Part shown: in pieces, positions 1 through 7,095 of the stretch | How positions within the stretch are numbered: the stretch's first letter is position 1 | How the letters are laid out: each line of letters starts with the position of its first letter | Program-made: the position numbers and the translations under genes | From: Deltaproteobacteria bacterium | GTDB taxonomy: Bacteria; Myxococcota_A; Polyangia; GCA-2747355; JADLHG01 | DNA: 64,000 bases | NCBI GenBank assembly: GCA_020848905.1 | Contig: JADLHG010000032.1 | Location: 1 to 64,000, forward strand | Reading direction: 5' to 3' | Notes under the pieces: model-generated | Databases searched by the model: none | Told to the model about the DNA's origin: nothing | Seen by the model: the letters and a program-made list of their open reading frames with translations, nothing else

Positions 1-67
1 CCACCCCGCGCTCCACCTCCGTCACCAGCTTCTGCCAGAACGCCTGCGACCGTCGTGTGCTCGTCAT
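1..67 (-). CDS. Partial IS66 TnpA-like accessory protein (N-terminus only)
   Basis: An ATG at 67 opens a leftward frame that runs off the window. Only 22 residues are visible. The pattern RRSQAFWQKLVTEVERG, with FW-x-x-L-V-x-E, resembles the start of IS66-family TnpA accessory proteins, which begin a small helix-turn-helix protein. It lies 91 bases downstream of the serine recombinase on the same strand, so it may be the next gene of that run. No clear ribosome binding site is seen. A second reading frame (starting at 161) is open across the same bases, so the choice of frame is uncertain. Confidence 0.4.
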   Translation of the reverse strand, partial: MTSTRRSQAFWQKLVTEVERGV

Positions 68-161
68 CCCGCGAGTCTGGTCTGCCGCCTTGTCCTCGTC
101 GAGAGGTCCGAATCCGGACGGTTACGTCCTTGGGCGCCTCGCTCGGCTTCGTCTCGTTCAT
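1..161 (-). other. Alternative open frame coupled to the recombinase stop
   Basis: The recombinase TGA (160-158) overlaps an ATG at 161 (ATGA), the same junction used between the DUF2924 gene and the recombinase. The frame begins MNETKPSEAPKDVTVRIR, is rich in Arg, Gly and Asp, and is still open at the window edge after 53 codons. I recognise no family. It competes with the TnpA-like frame that starts at 67. The ATGA coupling favours this frame, while protein pattern favours the other. Both could be real overlapping genes. Confidence 0.25.
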
Positions 162-1744
162 GGGGTCACATCGATCGCCCGCGCCCCCTCCGCGGCGCTC
201 GGCGCGACGTCCGTTAGGAAGGCGCGGACGTCGCCGTTCGGCTCGTCGACCTCCACGCGCGCGACCACGGCGCGCACCAGGCGGCCTCGGTTCTCGTTGC
301 TGAGTCGGTCCCAGATCTGATCGAAGTCGGCGAGGCACCGCTCCACCCACTGGGTCTCGAGCTCGGTGTCCTCGAGCAGTGCGAGCCGGCGCTGCACGTC
401 GACGAGCCGGGACTCGAGCCGGCCGAGCTTGTCCCCGGTATCCTGGAGCTTGGCGTCGAGCAGGCGGCGCGCGGTCCCGGTGACGTTGCTCGCCGTCTCG
501 ACCAGGCGCTTGCCCTCGGTCGAGACGGCCGCGATCTTGAGCGGCAGCTCCGCCCGCTCGTCCTCGAGAGGCTTGCGCTCGCTCTCCAGCCTGGCCTTAG
601 CGGCATCGGCCACCGCGTTGAGAAGCTTTCCGTCGGCGAGCGCCTCGCGGACGCGCTGGACCACGAAGCCCTCGATGGCGGCCGCGGGGAGCGGGGCCGA
701 GGCGCACGCCTCCTTGCCCTTCTTGTCGCGCGTCGAGCAGCGGTAGTAGCGGTAGATCTTCTCGCCCCGGCGGTTCGAGGCCGGGGTGAAGGCCTTGCCG
801 CACCGGGCGCAGCGCAGGAGGCCGGTCAGGATGTACTCGGGGTTGCGGCCGTGGTGGACGGTCCGCATGCCACCCTTCTCGGCGAGCAGGAACTGCACGC
901 GCTCGTAGACGTCCCGCCCGATGATGGCCTGGTGCTCGCCCTCGAAGACCTCGCGGCCGACGGACATCAGCCCCGCCGCGATCGGGCTCGCCAGCACGAT
1001 CAGCACGGCGTTCTTGTCCCACTCGCGCGCGCCGTGGCTGTTGCCGTTCTTGGCGACGTGGTGCTTGGTCGTCCGGTGCTCGGCGTTCAGGGCCTTGGCC
1101 ACGGCCACCGCCGATCGCCTGTCGAGGTAGAGCTCGTAAATCCGCCGGACCAGCGCGGCCTCGACCTCGTTCACGACCAGCTTGCGGTCGACGACGTCGT
1201 AGCCGAGCGGCGCGATGCCGCCAGTCCACTTCCCCTTTCGGCGCGAGGCGGCGATCTTGTCCCGCGTCCGTTCGGCGATCATCTCTCGCTCGAACTCGGC
1301 GAAACTCATCAGCATATTCAAGGTGAGGCGGCCCATCGCGTCGGCGGTCGAGAAGTTCTGGGTGACGCTGACGAAGGCCGCGCCGGACCGGCTGAAGCGG
1401 TCCATCACCTTGGCGAAATCCAGGAGGGAGCGCGAGAGGCGATCGACCTTGTAGACCACCACCACGTCGATCTTCCCCGCCTCCACGTCCTGCATCAGGC
1501 GCGCGAAGGCTGGTCGCTCGAGGTTCGCGCCAGTGAAGCCGCCGTCGTCGTAGTGCTGGGGCAGGAGCTGCCAGCCGATGCAGGCCTGGTTGCGGACGTA
1601 CTGCTCGCAGGCCTCGCGCTGCGCGTCGAGCGAGTTGAACTCCTGATCGAGACCCGCCGACGTGGACTTGCGCGTGTAGATCGCGCAGCGTTTGACCTCG
1701 GGCGCCGGCGCGCTCGCCCTGCTTCCATTCCGCCGAGCGCTCAT
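158..1744 (-). CDS. Large serine site-specific recombinase
   Basis: This 528-residue DNA integrase/recombinase would cut and rejoin attachment sites through a 5'-phosphoserine intermediate. The resolvase domain covers roughly residues 18-165. It has the catalytic Ser in YTRKS (residue 27) and the VDRLSRS helix near residue 105. A recombinase domain follows (about 175-290). A zinc-ribbon-like segment with paired Cys (LLRCARCGK, then RCS and EAC) lies near 310-350. A charged coiled coil occupies about 385-470. The length and order are those of large phage/ICE/transposon integrases, not small invertases. Its ATG overlaps the stop of the DUF2924 gene (ATGA), so the two are translationally coupled. 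It marks the left end of an integrative element. No attachment site could be identified from this window alone. Confidence 0.93.
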   Translation of the reverse strand: MSARRNGSRASAPAPEVKRCAIYTRKSTSAGLDQEFNSLDAQREACEQYVRNQACIGWQLLPQHYDDGGFTGANLERPAFARLMQDVEAGKIDVVVVYKVDRLSRSLLDFAKVMDRFSRSGAAFVSVTQNFSTADAMGRLTLNMLMSFAEFEREMIAERTRDKIAASRRKGKWTGGIAPLGYDVVDRKLVVNEVEAALVRRIYELYLDRRSAVAVAKALNAEHRTTKHHVAKNGNSHGAREWDKNAVLIVLASPIAAGLMSVGREVFEGEHQAIIGRDVYERVQFLLAEKGGMRTVHHGRNPEYILTGLLRCARCGKAFTPASNRRGEKIYRYYRCSTRDKKGKEACASAPLPAAAIEGFVVQRVREALADGKLLNAVADAAKARLESERKPLEDERAELPLKIAAVSTEGKRLVETASNVTGTARRLLDAKLQDTGDKLGRLESRLVDVQRRLALLEDTELETQWVERCLADFDQIWDRLSNENRGRLVRAVVARVEVDEPNGDVRAFLTDVAPSAAEGARAIDVTP

Positions 1745-2298
1745 CCGACGTCTCCGGCCAGCTCAGGCTCGGTCGCTCGCGGGCGGCGCTTGAGACCGAA
1801 GAACAGATACCCGTTCCAGGGGGTGCCGGCGATCACCCGCGCCAGGTGGGAGAGCGTCTGATAGCGCTCGCCCTGGTACTCGAAGCCGTCGGCGAGGACC
1901 GTCACGCGGTGCTCGACGCCTTTGTGGACCCGGACCAGCACCGAGCCGGCAGGCGGCAGACGGGGATCGCGGGTGACGTCCTGCCCCGGCGCCGCCACGA
2001 TGGCGACCGCGGGCCCCGGCCCCGGCTGCGTCGAGCGCCACCGCACCGGCGCCAGCGGCGCCAGCTCCTCGATCTTCGCGAGCGCGCGCGGCGGCAGGCC
2101 GCCCTCGGCGAGCTCCTGGATGCGCCAGCCGACCTTCTTTCGCAGGTAGCTCTTGTTCCGGGTGCGGGTCGGCACGCCGAAGACCTCGCGGTACTTCTCC
2201 ACGAGCTCGCCCACGGACAGCTTGTCGAGCGCGGCCAGCTGCTCGGCGACCGTGGCCGCCGCGGCCCGGTCCTTCCTGATCTGTTCCCTCTTGCCCAT
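1741..2298 (-). CDS. DUF2924 family protein, recombinase partner
   Basis: The protein has 185 residues if started at MGKREQ (2298). The open frame extends further upstream, but that part runs through the neighbouring small gene in another frame. The N-terminal half is helical (LDKLSVGELVEKYREVFG). It is followed by a basic segment with NKSYLRKKVGWRIQEL and a C-terminal beta-rich module with GFEYQGERYQTLSHLAR and WNGYLFFGL. This is the layout of DUF2924 proteins, which as a family sit next to large serine recombinases in prophages and integrative elements. The function is unknown; a DNA-binding or directionality role is an inference from the basic composition and the ATGA coupling to the recombinase. 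Confidence 0.85.
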   Translation of the reverse strand: MGKREQIRKDRAAAATVAEQLAALDKLSVGELVEKYREVFGVPTRTRNKSYLRKKVGWRIQELAEGGLPPRALAKIEELAPLAPVRWRSTQPGPGPAVAIVAAPGQDVTRDPRLPPAGSVLVRVHKGVEHRVTVLADGFEYQGERYQTLSHLARVIAGTPWNGYLFFGLKRRPRATEPELAGDVG

Positions 2299-2386
2299 GC
2301 CGGCGTCTCCTTCGCGACGAGGGTCGTCGCCAAGGGACATGACGGCGTTGGTTCTCCGGGATGGCAAGGCAAGAACCTCTTTCCAT

Positions 2387-2566
2387 TTAACAGGTTGAGG
2401 CATCGCGAGCTTCTCGGTCGCGGGCTCGCGCCTCGAGCAGGAGGTCGACCACCGCGATGGCCAGGACGTCCACGACCACCTGCCGCCGGGCTTCCCGCGC
2501 CAGCGGCTTGGTGCCATCGCCGGGCTTCGTCATCGGCTTCTTGGTTGCTGGCTCGTCTCCGGACAC
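2387..2566 (-). CDS. Small 59-residue protein upstream of the DUF2924 gene
   Basis: A GTG at 2566 is preceded by AGGAGAGG about five bases upstream and opens a 59-codon frame ending in TAA. The N-terminal 25 residues are polar and Lys/Pro-rich. A hydrophobic helix follows (QVVVDVLAIAVVDLLL), then a charged tail. It lies 70 bases after the WYL regulator and 89 bases before the DUF2924 start, all on one strand, so it fits one operon. No family is recognised. The strong ribosome binding site and position are the main support. It could instead be a helical partner of DUF2924. Confidence 0.55.
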   Translation of the reverse strand: MSGDEPATKKPMTKPGDGTKPLAREARRQVVVDVLAIAVVDLLLEARARDREARDASTC

Positions 2567-2635
2567 CGCGCCTCTCCTCTGAAGAAGAAACGCGGATCGA
2601 AACGGCGATTTGGGACAGGTGGCGGAGGTGGTCGG

Positions 2636-3634
2636 CTACTTTCTTGAATATCGAGCCGCCACCCGGGCCGTCTCGGCGCCGATCTCCTCGCGCAGGCTCT
2701 CGGGCTCGAGCACCTCGGCCTTGTCGCCGAAGCCGAGCACCCAGCTCAAGAGCTCGACCGTGCCGGCGACCTCCATGTTGAGCTCGACGCCGCCCTCGAC
2801 CTTCTTGAGCTCCTGCGTCGGGTGCCACTGACGCCGGCGCACGTAGCGCGCGACTTTCTCGTCGAAGAAGATGCGCACGCGGGTGCGCGGCCCACCGATG
2901 AGGCCGAACGCGCCCTCGGAGAGCTGGGAGGGCTGGTAGTCGGCCGGGTACTCGAACTTCTCGCCCTTCAGCCACTCGACCTCCTTGAAGCCGTCGAGCG
3001 AGAAGGTCCGCAGGCCCTGATGGTGATGGCTGTGCCCGGCGAGGTAGAGCCCCTTCTTGTAGATGAGGAGCGTGTAGGGATCGAGGAGGAATGGCTTCTG
3101 GTACTTGGCGACGCTGCCGTGGGTGACCCGCAGGCGCTCCTCGCGCAGGAGCGCGGTGATCATGTCGTTCACGTGCTCGATGCGATCCTGGTAGAGGTGC
3201 GGCGCCTCGTTGACGTCGTGGATCTTGCGGTCGAGGTTTCGCGCTGCGACGAAGTCCTTGCGCTTGAGCAGGGCCTCGAGTCGCGCGAAGACGTCGTCGA
3301 GGTCTTCCTTGAAACCGGTGCCCGCGAGGAAGTCGAAGACGCGCCGCGAGAGGTAGAGCGAGATCATCTGGCTCGTGCTGAGCGTGATCGTCTGGTGGCG
3401 GGCGCTCGGCATCAGCCGCCAGACCGTCTTCCGGTCCTCGCGATCTTGGTAGAGCGGCTCCTCGCTCGCTTGCAGGGCGCGCACGTAGCGGATCGCCGTG
3501 CGGACGCTCACGCGAAGCCGCTCGGCGATCTCGTAGACGGTGACCCCGCCGGTGGAGTTGATCAGGTCCTTGAGCTCGTTGAGGCGGCGGGCGGGCGCGT
3601 AGCGTTCGGGGCTTTTCTTCTTCCTCTTCTTCAC
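2636..3634 (-). CDS. WYL-domain transcriptional regulator (PafBC/DriD-like)
   Basis: This is a 332-residue regulator that starts at a GTG with GAGG five bases upstream. A Lys-rich N-terminus leads into a winged helix-turn-helix (about 14-75, ERLRVSVRTAIRYVRAL). Next is a linker, a WYL domain (about 140-235) whose core reads GLYLAGHSHHH in place of the literal WYL, and a C-terminal WCX-type extension (about 250-330). WYL proteins such as PafBC and DriD sense single-stranded DNA or nucleotides and activate LexA-independent DNA-damage genes. The gene is divergent from recA, and paired operators lie between them. It probably controls itself, recA, and perhaps the downstream recombinase run. No repair ligand is shown here; this role is inferred from family and context. 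Confidence 0.92.
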   Translation of the reverse strand: MKKRKKKSPERYAPARRLNELKDLINSTGGVTVYEIAERLRVSVRTAIRYVRALQASEEPLYQDREDRKTVWRLMPSARHQTITLSTSQMISLYLSRRVFDFLAGTGFKEDLDDVFARLEALLKRKDFVAARNLDRKIHDVNEAPHLYQDRIEHVNDMITALLREERLRVTHGSVAKYQKPFLLDPYTLLIYKKGLYLAGHSHHHQGLRTFSLDGFKEVEWLKGEKFEYPADYQPSQLSEGAFGLIGGPRTRVRIFFDEKVARYVRRRQWHPTQELKKVEGGVELNMEVAGTVELLSWVLGFGDKAEVLEPESLREEIGAETARVAARYSRK

Positions 3635-3659
3635 GGTGGCCTCGTCGAGCCGTGCCTGG

Positions 3660-3678
3660 TCTGACAGAACTTGTCAGA
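3660..3678. promoter_or_regulatory. Inverted repeat operator 1, TCTGAC-N7-GTCAGA
   Basis: The site is TCTGACAGAACTTGTCAGA, with 7-base arms TCTGACA/TGTCAGA around a 5-base spacer. It lies 26 bases upstream of the WYL regulator start codon, suited to autoregulation. The same TCTGAC-N7-GTCAGA pattern occurs again before recA with a different spacer sequence, which supports a protein binding site rather than chance. Confidence 0.55.
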
Positions 3679-3781
3679 GTAGAGCACGCGTTAACCTGCC
3701 GCGTCCAATCGCTTTTCTCGTCTCGCTGCCTCCTCCGCTGTCCTGATCGCCGGATCAGTCCTCGATCCCGCAGGTTGCGAG

Positions 3782-3802
3782 CTCTGACCGCTTTTGTCAG
3801 AG
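3782..3802. promoter_or_regulatory. Inverted repeat operator 2, CTCTGAC-N7-GTCAGAG
   Basis: This is a perfect 7-base inverted repeat, CTCTGAC...GTCAGAG, centred at 3792, 123 bases from the centre of operator 1. Its right arm is part of the putative -35 element of recA. A dimeric regulator bound here would therefore touch the promoter directly, which fits the neighbouring WYL protein acting as an activator. Confidence 0.55.
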
Positions 3803-3816
3803 GTACCCCGTAACCT
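3794..3816 (+). promoter_or_regulatory. RecA-NDp-like recA promoter, TTGTCAGAG-N8-TAACCT
   Basis: TTGTCAGAG (3794-3802), exactly 8 bases, then TAACCT (3811-3816). The RecA-NDp consensus I recall from mycobacteria is TTGTCRGTG-N8-TAnnnT. This site matches every specified position except one T-to-A. Such promoters are LexA-independent and depend on WYL regulators. The recA ATG follows 32 bases later with its own ribosome binding site. No LexA-type palindrome was found. Confidence 0.6.
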
Positions 3817-3847
3817 ACTCAAAGAGATCAAGAAAAGGAGATCAGCG

Positions 3848-5056
3848 ATGGAGACCAGGACCGAGAAGAACGAGAAGAGCCAGGCCGTGACGGCAGCGGT
3901 GGCCGCGATCGAGAAGCAGTACGGCAAGGGCGCGATCATGCGCCTCGGGGAGAAGGGCGCCGCCCCCGAGGTGGAGGTCATCTCCACCGGGTCGCTGGGG
4001 CTGGACCTGGCGCTCGGGGTCGGCGGGCTACCTCGCGGCCGGGTGGTCGAGATATACGGTCCGGAGTCGACGGGCAAGACCACCCTCGCCCTGCACGCGG
4101 TGGCCGAGGCCCAGCGGGCCGGCGGGGTCTGCGCCTTCATCGACGCCGAGCACGCGCTCGACGTGGGCTACGCCAGGAAGCTCGGCGTGCGGGTGGACGA
4201 CCTTCTGCTCTCGCAGCCGGACTGCGGCGAGCAGGCGCTCGAGATCACCGACATGCTGGTGAAGACGAACGCGGTCGACGTCGTGGTGGTCGACTCGGTG
4301 GCGGCCCTCGTCCCGAAGGCCGAGCTCGAGGGCGACATGGGGGACTCGCACGTGGGGCTGCAGGCCCGGCTCATGAGCCAGGCCCTGCGCAAGCTCACCG
4401 GGTCGTGTGCGCGGAGCAAGACGCTGGTCATCTTCATCAACCAGCTCCGCATGAAGATCGGTGTCATGTTCGGCAGCCCGGAGACGACGACGGGGGGCAA
4501 CGCGCTCAAGTTCTACGCCTCGGTGCGGCTCGACATCCGCCGCGTCGGCGTCCTCAAGGAGGGCGAGAGCGTCGTCGGCAGCCGCGCGAAGGTGAAGGTG
4601 GCCAAGAACAAGATGGCCTCGCCCTTCCGGGAGGCGGAGTTCGACCTGCGCTACGGCGAGGGCATTTCGCTGGCCGGCGAGGTCATCGACCTCGGGGTGG
4701 AGGCCGGCCTGATCGAAAAGAGCGGCAGCTGGTACTCCCACAACGCGACCCGCATCGGCCAGGGCCGGGAGGCCGCGCGGCAGTACTTGTTGGAGCACGT
4801 CGACGCGCTCCAGGAGGTGCGGCGCCAGCTCCTCGAGAAGCACGGCATCGGGAAGCCGACCGCGTTCGAGGCCGAGAGCGCCGACAAGAAACCGGTGGCG
4901 CCGGTGGCTGCCACGCCGGTGGCCGCGACGACGGCCCCGACGGCGACCCCGGCGGCGGCCAAGCCATCACCGCCGACGGCGGCCAAGCCCGTGGCCCACG
5001 CTCCCGCGGGCGCGGAGAAGCCGGCGCCGAGGAAGCCCACGGCCGCGGCAGCCTGA
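3848..5056 (+). CDS. recA: RecA recombinase
   Basis: This is the 402-residue DNA strand-exchange ATPase that coats single-stranded DNA, drives homologous recombination and triggers damage responses. Walker A is GPESTGKT (71-78), the catalytic Glu is in DAEHAL (101), and Walker B is [12 protein letters not shown] (146-157). The L2/DNA-binding stretch [17 protein letters not shown] is intact. The start is the ATG after AAAAGGAG with a seven-base gap; an upstream TTG in frame lies inside the promoter and is rejected. RecA is usually about 350 residues. Here the C-terminus carries about 55 extra residues made of Ala, Pro, Thr and Lys instead of the usual short acidic tail. The gene is divergent from a WYL regulator and precedes repair-like genes. 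Whether the genome has another recA cannot be judged here. Confidence 0.98.
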   Translation: METRTEKNEKSQAVTAAVAAIEKQYGKGAIMRLGEKGAAPEVEVISTGSLGLDLALGVGGLPRGRVVEIYGPESTGKTTLALHAVAEAQRAGGVCAFIDAEHALDVGYARKLGVRVDDLLLSQPDCGEQALEITDMLVKTNAVDVVVVDSVAALVPKAELEGDMGDSHVGLQARLMSQALRKLTGSCARSKTLVIFINQLRMKIGVMFGSPETTTGGNALKFYASVRLDIRRVGVLKEGESVVGSRAKVKVAKNKMASPFREAEFDLRYGEGISLAGEVIDLGVEAGLIEKSGSWYSHNATRIGQGREAARQYLLEHVDALQEVRRQLLEKHGIGKPTAFEAESADKKPVAPVAATPVAATTAPTATPAAAKPSPPTAAKPVAHAPAGAEKPAPRKPTAAAA

Positions 5057-5257
5057 GGGCTCGGCCCTGACGAGCGCCGCGTGAGGTCTTGTGCATCCTA
5101 AGGGGGGGCGATAGCTTCTCGTCGCGCTCAGGGGGAGCCCACCCAACAGGTCAGAATGCCGGCGCTTCTTCGAGGGACGGACGATGCCTGAACGGTGGGT
5201 TTCCGTGGGCGACGTCGCGAGCCACCCTGGCGTGGCGAAAGACAAGGAGGTCGCTGC

Positions 5258-5836
5258 ATGACCCGAGGGCCGCGAGACTCGGTGCCCATCCCGAGCGACT
5301 TCCTCCTCTACGCCGCCCCCGATGGCGCGGTGAAGGTGCGCGTCCTCTTCAAGGATGACACCGCGTGGCTGACGCAGAAGGCGCTTGCCGAGCTGTTCGG
5401 CGTCGGCGTGCCGGCCATCAACAAGCACCTGAAGAGCATCTTCGAGTCCGAGGAGCTCAGCAGGGCTGCAACTGTTTCCAAAATGGAAATAGTTGGTCGG
5501 GAGGGCGAGCGGGAGGTCACGCGGGGGGTCGAGTTCTACAACCTCGACGCGATCATCGCCGTCGGGTACCGCGTGAACAGCTGCCAGGCCACGCAGTTTC
5601 GCATCTGGGCGACCAAGACCCTGCGCGAGTTCATCATCAAGGGCTTCGTACTCGACGACGCGAAGGTGCCACTCACGCAGGAGTTCTTCGCGGGCGTGCA
5701 GAACAAGCTCCACTGGGCCATCACCGGCCAGAGGGCGGCCGAGCTGATCTACACGTCAGCGGATGCGACCAAGCTCTTCATGGGCCTGTCGACGTGGAAA
5801 CGCCGCACCCGCGCATCAGAGGGGAGCCCACCATGA
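5258..5836 (+). pseudogene. Decayed RhuM-like protein (internal deletion and truncation)
   Basis: The start MTRGPRD at 5258 has AAGGAGG nine bases upstream. Residues 10-130 match the N-terminal half of RhuM family proteins (TAWLTQKALAELFGV; FYNLDAIIAVGYRVNS; TQFRIWATKTLREFI; KGFVLDDAKV). Intact RhuM proteins then have roughly 100 residues of central region. Here the text jumps directly to the C-terminal block (EFFAGVQNKLHWAITGQ and MGLSTWK) and ends soon after. Shifting the frame by one after MGLSTWK restores NAAPAH, like the WKNAP of the family, so a one-base slip truncates it. It retains an ATGA overlap with the next gene. It is probably non-functional; a short functional form is possible. 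RhuM homologues are common in islands and their activity is unknown. Confidence 0.72.
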
Positions 5837-7095
5837 AATTCCTCCACGCCGCCGACCTGCACCTCGATAGCCCCTTGCGGGGGCTGGCCCGGCACGAGGG
5901 AGCACCGGTCGACGCGCTCCGCGGCGCGACGCGCGAGGCGTTCAATAATCTGGTGGAGCTGGCCATCGAGGAGAGGGTGGCCTTCGTGCTGCTCGCGGGC
6001 GACCTCTACGACGGCACCTGGCAGGACTTCAGCACGGCGATCTTCCTGGCGAGAAAGCTCGGCGAGCTGGACCGGGCGGGCATCCGGGTCTTCGGCGTGC
6101 TCGGCAACCACGACGCCGAGAGCAAGCTCACCAAGGCGCTGGAGAAGCCGAAGAACCTGACGCTGTTTCCAGCGAACAAACCCCGAACAGAGGTCCTTGC
6201 GGAGATCGAGGTCGCCATCCACGGCCAGAGCTTCGGCCAGCAGCACGTCGAGGAGAACCTGGCTGCCGGCTTCCCCGCGGCGAGGCCGGGGATGTTCAAC
6301 ATCGGCCTTTTGCACACGAGCCTGGACGGTCGCGAGGGCCATGCCGACTACGCTCCGTGCAAGCTCGACGACCTGCGGGCCAGGGACTACCAGTACTGGG
6401 CTCTCGGCCACGTGCACGCGCGCGAGGAGGCTTCGACGGACCCGTGGGTGGTCTTTCCCGGCTGCCTGCAGGGTCGGCACGCCCGCGAGACCGGCCCCAA
6501 GGGGTGCTGCCTGGTCACCGTCGAGGACGGCCGGGTCGAGAGCGTCGAGCACCGGGTGCTGGACGTGGTCCGCTGGGCGAGCTGCGAGGTGGACCTCGGC
6601 AAGGTCACCAGCCTGCAGAGCGTGCTGGACAGCGCCAGCAAGGCCCTGCGCGAGGCCGTCGACGACGCCGAGGACCGCATCGTCGCCACGCGGATGCGCT
6701 TCGTCGGTGCGAGCCCAGTCCACGCGGAGCTCCGGGGCAAGACCCAATGGCTGCGGCAGAAGCTCCTCGAGCTGGCCGCCGAGCTCGGGGGAGAGGACCT
6801 GTGGATCGAGAAGGTGGAGCTGGCCACCACCGGCAAGCTGGACCGGGGAGCGGTGCTCGCGGGAGACGGAGCCCTGGGCGGCCTGGCCAGAAGCATCCTG
6901 GAGGTCCGTGAGGAGCCGAGCGCCGTACGAGGGCTCGAGGCAGCCCTGGCAACCTTCCGGGAGAAGCTCCCTCCGGAGGTGTTCGTCGGAGCGGATGGGC
7001 TGAGACTCGAGGACCCGGAGGTCGTGGCCCGGCTCATCGAAGAGGCCAAGGAGTTGCTCCTCGGCAGGCTCCTCCAGACCGGGGGTGCGTCGTGA
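5833..7095 (+). CDS. YhaO/SbcD-like metallophosphoesterase (DNA repair exonuclease)
   Basis: This 420-residue calcineurin-like phosphoesterase is the predicted nuclease half of a YhaO-YhaN pair. All metal-binding blocks are visible: ADLHLD (residues 7-12), LLAGDLYDG (about 55), GVLGNHD (about 96), LLHTSLD (about 160) and the GHVH block near residue 190. The C-terminal 170 residues are helical and probably contact the ATPase. The start is the ATG overlapping the preceding stop (ATGA). It ends in a GTGA overlap with the large ATPase, so the two proteins are made in a fixed ratio. By analogy with SbcCD/Mre11-Rad50, the complex should process DNA ends or hairpins. Which exact activity it has is unknown. 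Confidence 0.9.
   Translation: MKFLHAADLHLDSPLRGLARHEGAPVDALRGATREAFNNLVELAIEERVAFVLLAGDLYDGTWQDFSTAIFLARKLGELDRAGIRVFGVLGNHDAESKLTKALEKPKNLTLFPANKPRTEVLAEIEVAIHGQSFGQQHVEENLAAGFPAARPGMFNIGLLHTSLDGREGHADYAPCKLDDLRARDYQYWALGHVHAREEASTDPWVVFPGCLQGRHARETGPKGCCLVTVEDGRVESVEHRVLDVVRWASCEVDLGKVTSLQSVLDSASKALREAVDDAEDRIVATRMRFVGASPVHAELRGKTQWLRQKLLELAAELGGEDLWIEKVELATTGKLDRGAVLAGDGALGGLARSILEVREEPSAVRGLEAALATFREKLPPEVFVGADGLRLEDPEVVARLIEEAKELLLGRLLQTGGAS

Noticed and set aside
3660-3816. LexA box before recA.
   Set aside because: No CTG-N10-CAG or GAAC-N4-GTTC pattern was seen; the palindromes are of another type.
3794-3847. An earlier TTG start for RecA adding 18 residues.
   Set aside because: The extra codons cover the predicted -35/-10, and the ATG at 3848 has its own ribosome binding site.
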